A DNA stretch of 64,000 nucleotides from Streptomyces sp. NBC_01235 (GCF_035989285.1 NZ_CP108513.1:2728001-2792000); one strand, 5' to 3'; positions 27,829-37,821 are shown, counted from the stretch's first letter. Notes: generated by a model not told the origin, from the sequence alone. Translations and numbers: made by a program.

Positions 27829-28382
27829 ACGTGTCCTTCCGGGTCGAGCGGCAGGCTGCACAGCGGGCACGGCGGCCGGCCGGCGTTGACGACGTCGAGA
27901 GCTCGCTTGGCGAAGGCTCTCGCCTGCGCGCCGGTGAGCCGGACCCGCAGCATCGGGGGCCCGTTCTCGTCGTCCTGGAGGAGTTTTTCCTCGGCCTCGG
28001 CGAGATCCTCCTCGGAGTCCGCCTCGAGCTCCACGAGGGCCTGCGCCTCGACGATCATGCGCTGCTCCTCGCCGTCCCAAGCGAGGGCCATGGTGCCGAC
28101 CCGGAACTCCTCCTCGATCGGGGTGTCGAGGGGGGCCGTGTCGGTGTTCTCGGCGGGCGACACGGCGGGCACCGGGGCGCTGCCGCCGCTACGGCGTACG
28201 ACCTCGTCCAGCAGCTCGTCCATGCGCTCGGCGAGCGCGGCGACCTGGGTCTTCTCCAGGGCCACGCTGGTCACCCGGGTGCCGGCGGTGGCCTGGAGGA
28301 AGAAGGTACGGCGCCCGGGCAGTCCGACCGTACCGGCCACGAAGCGGTCCGGGGGGTCGTAGAGGAACACCTGACGGGACAC
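27792..28382 (-). CDS. DUF3090 family protein
   Basis: This 196-residue protein belongs to DUF3090 (TIGR03847). It opens SRQVFLYDPPDRFVAGTVG, has an acidic middle (EADSEEDLAEAEEKLL) and ends with CPLCSLPLDPEGHVCPR, a CxxC...HxC arrangement that should bind zinc. The function is unknown. It is always found, as far as I recall, next to the SCO1664-type gene and a histidine phosphatase in actinobacteria, so the three likely act together. GTG 28382 follows GGAGACAGGAC. It overlaps the following gene by 37 nt. Confidence 0.9.
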   Translation of the reverse strand: MSRQVFLYDPPDRFVAGTVGLPGRRTFFLQATAGTRVTSVALEKTQVAALAERMDELLDEVVRRSGGSAPVPAVSPAENTDTAPLDTPIEEEFRVGTMALAWDGEEQRMIVEAQALVELEADSEEDLAEAEEKLLQDDENGPPMLRVRLTGAQARAFAKRALDVVNAGRPPCPLCSLPLDPEGHVCPRQNGYRRGA

Positions 28383-28493
28383 GTCCTGTCTCCATGGGAA
28401 TCGTGGGTCATCGTGGATCGGGGAAGGGGTGGGGGAACGTCCGTGCGGGTACGCGCGCGTACATGGACCGCTTCACCCTACTGCGGCCGACGA

Positions 28494-29180
28494 TCACGGT
28501 GCGCCCGCACCGCCCCCGACCGTCGCGTCCCCGGCAGGGGGTTCCTCGCGCGGCGCGAGGGAGGCGAAGTCCCCGGTGTCGCCGAGGCGCACGAGAAAAG
28601 GACGCAGCCGGGTGTAACGGATCGCGGTGATGGAACACGGTTCGACAGAGATTCGCTGGAAGAGGTCGAGATGAAGTCCGAGGGCGTCCGCGACGAGCGA
28701 CTTGATGATGTCGCCGTGCGAGCACATCACATAGACGGCGTCGGCGCCGTGGTCGCGCTCCACGCGCGCGTTCCACTCGCGCACAGCCTCGGCGGCGCGG
28801 GTCTGCATGGCCCGCAGGGACTCTCCCCCGGGGAAGGCGGCCGCGGAGGGGTGCGCCTGCACGACCTCCATCAGGGGCTCGTCCATCAGCTCGGCGAGCT
28901 TGCGGCCGGACCAGTCGCCGTAGTGGCACTCCCCGATCCGCTCGTCGGTGTGCGCGCGCAGGCCGGGGCGGGCGTCGAGGAGGGGTTGGATCGTCTCCTG
29001 GCAGCGTTGCAGGGGGCTGGCGACGACCTCGGCGATCGGCAGCGCGTCGAGCCGCCCGGGCAGCGCGGCGGCCTGCGCGGCGCCGCGCTCGTCGAGGGCG
29101 ACGCCCGGCGTCCAGCCGGCGAGCAGTCCGGAGGTGTTGGCGGTGGACCGGCCGTGCCGGACGAGGATCAACGTGGGCAT
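28494..29180 (-). CDS. Histidine phosphatase (phosphoglycerate mutase-like, MSMEG_4193 family)
   Basis: This 228-residue enzyme of the histidine phosphatase superfamily has the catalytic RHG in LILVRHGRST, an Arg in ASPLQRCQET, the Glu in GECHYGDWSGR and the second catalytic His in MCSHGDIIKS. The family (TIGR03848) is annotated as a probable phosphomutase, but its substrate is not known. The C-terminal 20 residues are disordered-looking. It is the first gene of the minus-strand group leading to DUF3090 and the SCO1664-type gene, 111 nt before DUF3090. Confidence 0.9.
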   Translation of the reverse strand: MPTLILVRHGRSTANTSGLLAGWTPGVALDERGAAQAAALPGRLDALPIAEVVASPLQRCQETIQPLLDARPGLRAHTDERIGECHYGDWSGRKLAELMDEPLMEVVQAHPSAAAFPGGESLRAMQTRAAEAVREWNARVERDHGADAVYVMCSHGDIIKSLVADALGLHLDLFQRISVEPCSITAIRYTRLRPFLVRLGDTGDFASLAPREEPPAGDATVGGGAGAP

Positions 29181-29242
29181 GCGGCCCAGCGTAGGCGTAC
29201 CAGGGGGTGCGCCGGCCGGCGGACGGCGGGAGAATACGCCCC

Positions 29243-30241
<999 letters not shown>

Positions 30242-30272
30242 CGGCGCGGCCTCCCGTGGACACCCGGCCGGT

Positions 30273-31061
30273 TCAGGCGAACTCGGGAGCCGTGGTGGCC
30301 GGGGTGCCGAGCGCGTCGCGGCGCTCGGGCATCTCCAGGCAGACCATCCGCCGCCAGCCCGCGAACCGCTCCCACGCGTACACGCCGTGGATGCCCGCCG
30401 CGAGGACGGCCGACTTGGCCCTGGGCCAGCCGAGGATGCGGCTCATGTGGGCCATGACGGCCAGGCTGACGTCCCGGTGGATCCGGATCTCGGCGAGCGC
30501 GCACGCGCGCAGCGTCCGCTGGATGGCGCGGCCGTGCCCCGCACGGGCGAAGCGCAGCAGTTCCTCGTGGCAGTAGGCGAGGTGGTTGTCCTCGTCGTTC
30601 GAAATCATCTTCACCGCTCGCCCGATGTCGGGGTGGTCCGCGAAGTGCCTGCGCAGCAGCTCCATCTGCTCGGAGGCCCGCTGTTCGGTGACCCGGCTGT
30701 GGGCGAGGTAGGTGATGATGTCCTGGACGCTCAGCGGCCGGTCCGCCGCGAGCCGGTCGTGGGCGAGGCCGATGCCGCCCCGCTCCAGGAGCATCGTGTA
30801 ATCGGTGTCGGGCGGGACGGGCACGGGGTCGAGGCCGCGCTTCTTCATCAGCGCGTTGAAGATCCGCCCGTGTTTGTCCTCGTCGGCGCCATGGCGGGTG
30901 ATCTTGGGGGCCAGGTCGCGTGCGCTCTGCGGGACGAGCACGGCGATCCGGGCGTTCTCCCAGCCGCCCTGCGACTCACCCCCGGCGGCGATGGAGCAGA
31001 AGAGCGCGAAGGACTCGTCGTTGTCGATGATCTCCTGGAACAGACTCTTGGCCGAAAGCAT
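30273..31061 (-). CDS. Ferritin-like domain protein
   Basis: This 262-residue, mostly helical protein has a four-helix diiron-type pattern: a Glu in FCSIAAGGESQGGWENAR, HGADEDKHGRIF (ExxH), TEQRASEQMELL and NDEDNHLAYCHEELLRF (ExxH-like). It therefore probably binds two metals like rubrerythrin or tRNA-hydroxylase relatives, but I cannot assign a reaction. A hydrophobic C-terminal stretch (SAVLAAGIHGVYAWERFAGW) may contact membranes. It is convergent with corA and alone on its strand for 180 bp. Confidence 0.8.
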   Translation of the reverse strand: MLSAKSLFQEIIDNDESFALFCSIAAGGESQGGWENARIAVLVPQSARDLAPKITRHGADEDKHGRIFNALMKKRGLDPVPVPPDTDYTMLLERGGIGLAHDRLAADRPLSVQDIITYLAHSRVTEQRASEQMELLRRHFADHPDIGRAVKMISNDEDNHLAYCHEELLRFARAGHGRAIQRTLRACALAEIRIHRDVSLAVMAHMSRILGWPRAKSAVLAAGIHGVYAWERFAGWRRMVCLEMPERRDALGTPATTAPEFA

Positions 31062-31238
31062 GCAAATCAGTCAAATGTGGCGGGGCAAGTGTCGCAACAG
31101 CTGTGTACGACAACTCCGCCAGAAGGAGGACGTCCGCAGTCACGACGAGGGCGTAACCGCGCGCGTCCCGGCGCGTTGTTCCCCGTGACGGCCGTGGCGG
31201 GGAAGACCCCCGAGCCCCCACCACGGCCGCTGAAGCTC

Positions 31239-32294
31239 CTAGGCGAGCCCCGCCAGTTCCAGGGCCTGCGCGCCCGCCCGCAGCGAGGCGAGGCGCTCGT
31301 CGAGGGTGAAGCCCGCGGGGGCGAGGGTGAGGGTGGTGACGCCGGCCGCCGCGTAGGCCTTCATCCGGTCGGCGATCCGCTCCACCGAACCCAGCAGCGT
31401 GGTCCGGTCGATCAGCTCGTGCGGAATGGCGGTCGCGGCGCCCTGCTTGTCTCCGGACAGGTACTTGTCCTGGATGTCGGCGGCCGCCGCCTCGTACCCC
31501 ATCCGCTGCGCCAGCTGGTTGTAGAAGTTCTGCTTGCGGCTGCCCATGCCGCCGACGTACAGCGCGGTGTAGGGGCGGAAGGTGTCGGCGAGCCGCTCGA
31601 CGTCCTTGTCGTCGCCGACGGCCAGCGGCAGCGTCGGGCAGATGTCGAAGCCCTCCAGGGTCTTGCCGGCCTTCTCGCGTCCGGCCCGCAGGTGCTTGAC
31701 CGCGGTGTCCTCCAGGTGGTCGGCGGACGGGAAGATGAGCAGCGCGCCGTCGGCGATCTCGCCGGTCTGCTCCAGGTTCTTCGGTCCGATCGCGGCGATG
31801 TACAGCGGGATGTGCTCGCGCTCCGGGTGCACGGTGAGCTTGATCGGCTTGCCCGGGCCGCCCGGCAGCGGCAGCGTCCAGTGCTCGCCGTCGTACGCCA
31901 GCCGCTCCCGCGTCATCGCCTTGCGGACGATCTCGACGTACTCGCGCGTACGGGACAGCGGCTTGTCGAACTTGACGCCGTACCAGCCCTCGGAGACCTG
32001 CGGGCCGGAGACTCCGAGGCCGAGGCGGAAGCGGCCGCCGGAGAGGGAGTCGAGGGTGGCGGCCGTCATCGCGGTCATCGCGGGCTGGCGCGCGGGGATC
32101 TGGAAGATGGCCGAGCCGACGTCGATCCGCTCGGTATGCGCGGCGACCCAGGTGAGCACGGTGGCCGCGTCCGACCCGTAGGCCTCGGCGGCCCAGCAGA
32201 CCGCGTACCCGAGGCGGTCGGCCTCCTGGGCGACGGCGAGGTTGTCGCCGTCCATTCCGGCACCCCAGTAGCCGAGGTTGATCCCGAGCTGCAT
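31239..32294 (-). CDS. LLM-class F420-dependent oxidoreductase
   Basis: This 351-residue luciferase-like TIM barrel opens MQLGINLGYWGAG, and contains AATLDSLSGGRFRLGLGVSG, the family's cofactor-binding segment, and IYAAIGPK-like IPLYIAAIGPKNLEQTGEIADG. In actinobacteria this subgroup (mer/MSMEG-type) normally uses F420 rather than FMN. The substrate is unknown. The gene stands alone between the ferritin-like gene and the divergent aldo/keto reductase; ATG 32294 is preceded by AAGGGGAA. Confidence 0.9.
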   Translation of the reverse strand: MQLGINLGYWGAGMDGDNLAVAQEADRLGYAVCWAAEAYGSDAATVLTWVAAHTERIDVGSAIFQIPARQPAMTAMTAATLDSLSGGRFRLGLGVSGPQVSEGWYGVKFDKPLSRTREYVEIVRKAMTRERLAYDGEHWTLPLPGGPGKPIKLTVHPEREHIPLYIAAIGPKNLEQTGEIADGALLIFPSADHLEDTAVKHLRAGREKAGKTLEGFDICPTLPLAVGDDKDVERLADTFRPYTALYVGGMGSRKQNFYNQLAQRMGYEAAAADIQDKYLSGDKQGAATAIPHELIDRTTLLGSVERIADRMKAYAAAGVTTLTLAPAGFTLDERLASLRAGAQALELAGLA

Positions 32295-32502
32295 GGCCGA
32301 TTCCCCTTACTGATCAGTAACGACGCTGTTGCGGAGACAGTAGCGCGGGGGCGGCCCTCGGGTCAGGCCGCGGTCCCGCTGCGCGGGGCCCGCGCGCGAA
32401 GACACCGGCCGTCCGGCCTGCGCGGAACTCGGCTCCCCTCGCGCGGATTCGGTTGTCCACAGGCAACCCACTGCCCAGTTCTGGCCAGTAATCTCGGCGT
32501 TC

Positions 32503-33489
32503 ATGGAGCAGAGGCATCTCGGCCGCACCGGCCTGCGTGTGTCCCGCATCGGGCTCGGCACCCTGACCTGGGGCCGTGACACCGACGAGCACGACGCCGC
32601 GGACGTCTTGAAGACGTTCTGGGAGGCGGGCGGGACCCTCGTCGACACGGCCGACGTGTACGGCGACGGGGACGCCGAGTACCTGCTCGGGCGGCTCATA
32701 GGGGGCCTGGTGCCGCGCCGGGACCTGATCATCTCGACGAAGGCGGGCAGCGTGCCCGACCCGGACCGCCGCTTCGACGGCTCGCGGGGCCACCTCCTCG
32801 CCGCCCTCGACGCCTCGCTGGCCCGGCTCGGCACGGACTACGTCGACGTGTGGCAGGTGCACGCCTTCGACCCGGACACCCCTCTGGAGGAGTCCCTGCA
32901 GGCCCTCGACATCGCTGTCGCCAGTGGTCGCGCCCGGTACGCCGGGGTCTCCAACTTCTGCGGCTGGCAGCTCGCCAAGGCGGCCACCTGGCAGCTCTGC
33001 GCACCGGGTACCCGCACGCGGCTGGCAGCGACGCAGATGGAGTACTCGCTGCTGCAACGCGGCATCGAGCGCGAGGTGCTGCCGGCCGCGCTGGATCTGG
33101 GCATCGGCCTGCTGCCCTCGTCTCCACTGGGTCGCGGCGTCCTCACCGGCAAGTACCGGGGCGACGCCCTGCCGCCGGACTCGCGCGGCGCCTCGGACCA
33201 CTTCGGGCTCTTCGTCGAGCCGTACCTGGACGACACAGCGAGCCGCATCGTGGACGCCGTGTCGACCGCCGCGGACGGGCTGGCGGTGACCCCGCTCCAG
33301 GTCGCCCTCGCCTGGGTCCGCGACCGGCCCGGCGTGGCCGCCCCGATCGTCGGCGCGCGCAACGCGCAGCAGCTCACGGCGGCATTGTCAGTGGAGGCCC
33401 TTAGTCTTCCTGACGAGATCTGCCGGGCGCTCGACGACGTGTCGGCGCCCGTGCACCGCTATCCCGATCACGACTGGAGCACGCTGTGA
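32503..33489 (+). CDS. Aldo/keto reductase
   Basis: This 328-residue NADPH-dependent reductase has the catalytic Asp and Tyr in LVDTADVYG, Lys in IISTKAGS and His in WQVHAFD. The C-terminal coenzyme-binding segment is VAAPIVGARNAQQL. It resembles the YajO/voltage-gated beta-subunit group of AKRs. The gene starts from a typical ATG and its stop codon overlaps the GTG of the next gene by 4 nt (GTGA), so the two are translationally coupled although they have no obvious functional link. Confidence 0.93.
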   Translation: MEQRHLGRTGLRVSRIGLGTLTWGRDTDEHDAADVLKTFWEAGGTLVDTADVYGDGDAEYLLGRLIGGLVPRRDLIISTKAGSVPDPDRRFDGSRGHLLAALDASLARLGTDYVDVWQVHAFDPDTPLEESLQALDIAVASGRARYAGVSNFCGWQLAKAATWQLCAPGTRTRLAATQMEYSLLQRGIEREVLPAALDLGIGLLPSSPLGRGVLTGKYRGDALPPDSRGASDHFGLFVEPYLDDTASRIVDAVSTAADGLAVTPLQVALAWVRDRPGVAAPIVGARNAQQLTAALSVEALSLPDEICRALDDVSAPVHRYPDHDWSTL

Positions 33490-35786
33490 GCACGGAGCCG
33501 GTTCCCCCGGAGAACACGGAGAACGCCGGGCAGGCGACGCCGGGGGCGACCGCCGAGGGCGACGGAACCGGCGAGCCGCCGACCGCGGAGACCGAGGGCA
33601 CGACGCAGGCCCCTGGGGCCGGCACCGGCAAGGGCGCGGACGAGACCGACGCGAGTCCGGACGGCAGCGCCGAGGGCAGCGCTGAGGGCAGCGGGTCGGT
33701 GGCCGCCGAGGGTGGTGACGCGGAAGCCGCCGCCCAGCTCTCCGAGGCGCAGGCCGAGCTCGCCGCGCAGAAGCTCGAGCGGGAGCGGATCGAGCGGCGC
33801 AAGGCCGAGAAGGCGGCGCCCATCGCCGCCGGGGCCAAGCTCAGCGGGAAGGCCGCCGACCTGCTGGCGGCCGTACGCGCCGTGGAGGGTGGCGCGAAGC
33901 CGCCGGCCACCGTCTTCGCCGCGGCGGAGCCCGCCCCGCGCCGACCCGCCCCGGAGCCCGTACGACGTCCACAGTCGGTGGCCGCGGAGGCCGCCGCGGC
34001 GCCGGCGCCCGCGCCGGACACCGGCGAGGGCGTGCGCCGCGTGCTGGCCGACGGCGGCGCACCCGAGGCGCTCGCGCCGCAGGCCGCCGCCGCGCTCGGC
34101 GAAGGCGGCGAGGACCTGCTGCGCGAGGACCCGTGGCAGCTGCTGCGCGTCCCCGGTGTGCGGCCCGAGCAGGCCGACGGGTTCGCGCGGACGCTGCTCG
34201 GCCCGGAGTGCGCCCCCGACGACGAACGACGCGCTCGCGCGGTGACGGTCTGGCTGCTGGAGCAGGCCGCGCTGGCCGGGCACACCGCCCTGGAGCTGCC
34301 GACGCTCACCGCGGCCCTCGGCCGGCAGGCCGTGCCGGACGCGGACGCTGCCGTGCAGAGCACGCTGGCCGAGGGTGAGGCCCTCGTCTTCCGGGACGCT
34401 CTGGAGGCGCCCGGAGCCGCGCAGCCTGCGACGGACACCGAAGAAGGCGGCGAAGAGGGCGGCGAAGAGGGCGGCGAAGAGGGCGAGGAGTCCCGGCCGC
34501 TCCGGGTCCTGGTCGGTCTGGAGCGGTACGCGCTCGCGGAGGAGAGCCTCGCCGACGCGCTGGCCCGCGTGGTCAATTCCCTGGCCAAGGAGGCCTCCAC
34601 GCCGTGGGAGTCGGCGACGGCCGCCGCGTCCGGCAGCGCGGCCGAGCTGATTCGCGCCGTCGCCGGGCACGCTCTGGTGCTGCACACCGGTGGCGAGGCC
34701 GCCCGTGCCGAACCGGCGGCCCTGATCACCGCGGCCCGCGCCCTGGACCTGCGCACCGTCGCGGCCTGCCACACGCCGGACGGACGGCGCCGGTTCGCGG
34801 CGCTCCTGGGCGAGGCGGACGACGACGTCGTGACCGTCCCCGGTCTCCTCGCCGGCACCGAGGGTCCCGGACGGGACGCCGACGGGGCCTTCGCCCTCGA
34901 CGTGCTGGTCGTGCTGGACGCGCCGCAGCTGGACGTGGAGACGGCCGCGATGCTGGCGGAGTCGCTGCCGGACGGGGCACGGCTGGTGCTCAGCGGGGAT
35001 CCGGCGGTGCTGTGGTCGGCCGGCCCGGGCCGGGTCTTCGCCGACCTGATCGCAGCCCGGGTGTGCCCGCAGGTCGCCTCGCGCACGCCCGACCCGGGGC
35101 CGCTCGGCGAGTTGGTCTCCGGCGTCGGCATCGGCGAGCTGAACCAGGTCGAGGCGCCCGGCAAGGAGATCGTGATCGTGCCGGTGCGGGACGCGGGCGA
35201 GGCCGTGCACCGGACCGTGCAGCTCGTCGCCGACTCGGTGCCGCGGGCCTTCGGGATCGCGCCCGAGGAGACGGTGGTGATCACCCCGGGTCACGGCGGC
35301 GCGGCCGGTGCGCGCGCGCTGAACGCCGCTCTCAAGGAACGGCTCAATCCGGGCCCCGGCCGCTTCGGCGGCTTCGACCCCGGCGACCGCGTCGCCCACT
35401 CCCCCGTGCCGGGCCGTACGGTGCCGGGCCGGGTGGTGACGGCGGACGCGCAGGGGTTGCACCTGACGTGTGCGGGCGCCTCCGTGGTCGTACCGAGGGA
35501 GCGGGTGGAGCAGTCCGTGCGGCACGGGTGGGCGCTGACCGCGCACCAGGCGGTGGGCAGCCGCTGGCCCGCGGCGGTCGTGGTGCTGCCCGGGGACGCG
35601 GCACAGGCCCTCTCCCGCCCCTGGGTGTACACGGCCTTCGGCCGGGCGGAGCGCCATCTGTCCGTGGTGCACGGCGTCGAACAGGCGCTGCCGAACGCCG
35701 TCGCCGAGGTTCCGGCCAAGCCCCGCACGACCCGGCTGCCGGTACTGCTGCGCACCCAGGTCCCGGCCGCGGACAGGCCCTACTAG
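33486..35786 (+). CDS. Helix-hairpin-helix, RecD2-like protein with degenerate ATPase motifs
   Basis: This 766-residue protein shows RecD2-type order but not the catalytic residues. After a 120-residue Glu/Gly/Thr-rich start and coiled coil, helix-hairpin-helix segments occur (about 200-240). Where Walker A is expected (about 397-410) the sequence is VLHTGGEAARAEP, with no GKT. At motif II (about 475) it is VVLDAPQLD in place of DEAS. The GDPAVL segment, HGWALTAHQAVGSRWPA (about 680) and VYTAFGRAE (about 714) correspond to later helicase motifs. It probably binds DNA or partners without hydrolysing ATP. A tract GGEEGGEEGGEEG is at about 322-334. Confidence 0.8.
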   Translation: MSTEPVPPENTENAGQATPGATAEGDGTGEPPTAETEGTTQAPGAGTGKGADETDASPDGSAEGSAEGSGSVAAEGGDAEAAAQLSEAQAELAAQKLERERIERRKAEKAAPIAAGAKLSGKAADLLAAVRAVEGGAKPPATVFAAAEPAPRRPAPEPVRRPQSVAAEAAAAPAPAPDTGEGVRRVLADGGAPEALAPQAAAALGEGGEDLLREDPWQLLRVPGVRPEQADGFARTLLGPECAPDDERRARAVTVWLLEQAALAGHTALELPTLTAALGRQAVPDADAAVQSTLAEGEALVFRDALEAPGAAQPATDTEEGGEEGGEEGGEEGEESRPLRVLVGLERYALAEESLADALARVVNSLAKEASTPWESATAAASGSAAELIRAVAGHALVLHTGGEAARAEPAALITAARALDLRTVAACHTPDGRRRFAALLGEADDDVVTVPGLLAGTEGPGRDADGAFALDVLVVLDAPQLDVETAAMLAESLPDGARLVLSGDPAVLWSAGPGRVFADLIAARVCPQVASRTPDPGPLGELVSGVGIGELNQVEAPGKEIVIVPVRDAGEAVHRTVQLVADSVPRAFGIAPEETVVITPGHGGAAGARALNAALKERLNPGPGRFGGFDPGDRVAHSPVPGRTVPGRVVTADAQGLHLTCAGASVVVPRERVEQSVRHGWALTAHQAVGSRWPAAVVVLPGDAAQALSRPWVYTAFGRAERHLSVVHGVEQALPNAVAEVPAKPRTTRLPVLLRTQVPAADRPY
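34447..34482 (+). repeat. Three tandem 12-bp repeats inside the RecD2-like gene
   Basis: Three exact copies of GGCGGCGAAGAG in frame encode repeated Gly-Gly-Glu-Glu and form an acidic linker between the helix-hairpin-helix part and the helicase-like part. Such tracts vary in copy number. Confidence 0.85.
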
Positions 35787-35787
35787 A

Positions 35788-35830
35788 ACGGCGGCGGTCA
35801 CGAGGGGCTCCCCCTCGTGACCGCCGCCGT
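35788..35830. terminator. Bidirectional hairpin between convergent genes
   Basis: A 20-bp perfect stem (35788-35807 with 35811-35830) and 3-nt loop separate the RecD2-like gene from the convergent acidic protein gene. Confidence 0.82.
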
Positions 35831-35861
35831 CATGACCTCCCGGAAGCCACCGGGCCTGCGG

Positions 35862-36539
35862 CTAGCGATCCGCGTCCAGCGGCTCCAGGTCCTCGTCCTC
35901 GATCTCGTCCACGAGATCTTCGCCGTCGTCGTCCTCGAGTTCGTCGAAGACCGAGCTCACGTCGAATCGGCAGACCACCCGGCCGGGATCGGCCTGGTCG
36001 AACGGTGTCTCCAGCCACTCGCCCGGCTCGGCCGGTTCCTCGGCGGCCAGCACCCACAAGGTGGAGTCGCCCTCCTCCAGGCCGAACTCCTTGTGCCGGG
36101 AGGCGATCTCGTCCGGTTCGAACTCGCCGAACAGAATGCCCAGCGCCCCGTGCACGGTGCCCGCGACCTCCGCGCCCACTCCGTCGTCGTCCGCCGCCTC
36201 GACCCGCTGGGCCAGCGCCATCAGCCGCTGTGGCTCCGCGACGGCGTAGTCGCGGCGGATCAGCACGCTCAGCGCGTTCGGCTCCTCAGGACCCTCGTAC
36301 GGCGGCAGGGAGTCCTCTGTGCCAGGGATCTCGAAGGGCGTTACCTCGTCATAGCGGTCGTAGAGCAGTTCGTCGTAGACCTCGGCGGCCGCGGCCAGCT
36401 CGTTGAACGCCTCGTAGACGGCCGGGTCGTCCTCACCCGTCCTGCGTTCGACCGCGGCCAGGTGGCGGTCGAGCGCGGTCTTGACCGCCTCGGCGGCGGC
36501 TCGTACCTCGGCAGCGGTGGGCTGCGCAGCATCAGACAT
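35862..36539 (-). CDS. Acidic conserved hypothetical protein
   Basis: This 225-residue soluble protein of unknown function begins MSDAAQPTAAEVRAAAE with a helical region (about 1-75), followed by a globular part (SVLIRRDYAVAEPQRLMAL, VHGALGILFGEFEPDEI) and a strongly acidic C-terminus (DELEDDDGEDLVDEIEDEDL). No catalytic motif was recognised. ATG 36539 is preferred; the longer ORF continues into the promoter region shared with the divergent DUF5703 gene. I recall it as a conserved Streptomyces family. Confidence 0.78.
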   Translation of the reverse strand: MSDAAQPTAAEVRAAAEAVKTALDRHLAAVERRTGEDDPAVYEAFNELAAAAEVYDELLYDRYDEVTPFEIPGTEDSLPPYEGPEEPNALSVLIRRDYAVAEPQRLMALAQRVEAADDDGVGAEVAGTVHGALGILFGEFEPDEIASRHKEFGLEEGDSTLWVLAAEEPAEPGEWLETPFDQADPGRVVCRFDVSSVFDELEDDDGEDLVDEIEDEDLEPLDADR

Positions 36540-36586
36540 AGTGCAGACGCTATCCGTACCGAGCCCCAGCCCGCACAATAGATGCG

Positions 36587-36775
36587 ATGCCGGAATACGA
36601 ATTTGTCGACGTGTACGTACCGCGCGGGGTTTCCCGCAAGGAGGCGACACGACTGCTGACCGACCATGCCGAGTACGGACACTGGGAGTTGGACCGCCTG
36701 AGCCTGCTGCGTGACGGCAGCCGGAGGGTGCGGTTGCGCCGGCGCATCATCCGCCAGGTGCGGGCCACGTGGTGA
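36587..36775 (+). CDS. DUF5703 family small protein
   Basis: This 62-residue basic protein begins MPEYEFVDVYVPRGVSRKEA and ends in an Arg-rich tail (RRVRLRRRIIRQVRATW). It is, from memory, a DUF5703 protein found widely in Streptomyces; its function is unknown. The gene is divergent from the acidic protein gene with only 47 nt between start codons, so the two share a promoter region. The positive tail suggests nucleic-acid or ribosome contact, which is only a guess. Confidence 0.82.
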   Translation: MPEYEFVDVYVPRGVSRKEATRLLTDHAEYGHWELDRLSLLRDGSRRVRLRRRIIRQVRATW

Positions 36776-36790
36776 GGTGAGACGACGGAA

Positions 36791-36826
36791 ACGGAGCGGG
36801 CCCCGCCGAGGCGGGGCCCGCTCCGT
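36791..36826. terminator. Bidirectional hairpin before chpC end
   Basis: A 17-bp perfect stem (36791-36807 with 36810-36826) with a 2-nt loop sits between DUF5703 and the convergent chpC, followed by TT. Confidence 0.8.
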
Positions 36827-36846
36827 TGTGTGCGGCGCCGGGAGGG

Positions 36847-37707
36847 TTACGCCGTGGGGCGTGCCTTGCGGTAGAGCACCGCACCCGCGAGCAGCGCGAC
36901 CGCACCGGCCGGCAGGACCAGGCCCATCGGCAGTTCGCTGCCGGTGTGCGCGAGTTGCGCGGCGGCGTGGGCGGAAGGGGCGCCGGCCGGCGTCACGTGA
37001 TCCGAGGTGGACGGCACGGTCCCGGGCCGGGACGGGCTGGACTGGTCGTGCTCGCCCGGCTCGGCGGGGCGCTGGTGACCGGGCCTGCTCGGCGTCTCGT
37101 GGCCGCGGGACGGAGGCGTGTGCACGCCGGAACCGCTGTCGTTGGCGCAGTCGCTGCCCATCGACGGGTTGAGGATCCCGACGGCGTCGACGCTGTTGCC
37201 GCACACGTTCACCGGCACGTCGATCGGTGCCTGGACGTGGTTGCCGGAGCCGACACCGGGCGATCCGCCGGTGTGCCCATCCGCGTGCGCACCTCCGAAG
37301 CCCCCGGACGCGCCGGAGCCCCCATACCCGCCGGAGTCGCCGTACGCGCCGGAGTCGCCCTGGCTTCCGCCGTGGTTCCCGCCCTGGTTCCCGCCGCGGT
37401 TTCCGCCCTGGCTGCCGCCGCCTCCCCGGTGGTCGCCGTATCCGCCCGACGACGCACCGCCGCCGCCCTTGTTGGCACAGGAGTTGCCGAAGGACGGGTT
37501 GAGGATCCCGACGACGTCGACGGTGTTGCCGCAGACGTTCACGGGGACGTTGACCGGCGCCTGCACCGAGTTGCCCGACAGGACGCCGGGCGAGTCCGTG
37601 GCGGAGCCGGTCGCGCCGGCGTCGGCGTGGGCGTAGCCGCCGGCTGCCGCGATCACCCCCGTGGCCGCCGCCACGGTCATGAGGCTTTTGCGGGTGACGT
37701 GTCGCAT
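36847..37707 (-). CDS. chpC: Long chaplin ChpC with sortase signal
   Basis: ChpC is a hydrophobic cell-wall protein that helps raise aerial hyphae. The 286 residues contain a signal peptide (to about residue 28), two chaplin domains (about 39-80, VQAPVNVPVNVCGNTVDVVG, and about 155-190, with VQAPIDVPVNVCGN), each with the Cys pair of long chaplins, a Gly-rich repeat between them, a Pro/Ser/Thr-rich spacer and a C-terminal LAHTG sortase motif plus membrane anchor and Arg/Lys tail. LAxTG is the usual Streptomyces sortase signal. It lies downstream of chpH but beyond a hairpin. Confidence 0.96.
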   Translation of the reverse strand: MRHVTRKSLMTVAAATGVIAAAGGYAHADAGATGSATDSPGVLSGNSVQAPVNVPVNVCGNTVDVVGILNPSFGNSCANKGGGGASSGGYGDHRGGGGSQGGNRGGNQGGNHGGSQGDSGAYGDSGGYGGSGASGGFGGAHADGHTGGSPGVGSGNHVQAPIDVPVNVCGNSVDAVGILNPSMGSDCANDSGSGVHTPPSRGHETPSRPGHQRPAEPGEHDQSSPSRPGTVPSTSDHVTPAGAPSAHAAAQLAHTGSELPMGLVLPAGAVALLAGAVLYRKARPTA

Positions 37708-37821
37708 TACTGAATCCCTGCTTTCGATCTAGTCCTCGTCCCGAATTGCTCGCATCATTGCAGCTGTTCGATTTCTTCGGGCTATTCGACTTTCTTCGGC
37801 TTTTCCTTCGGAAAACGACCG

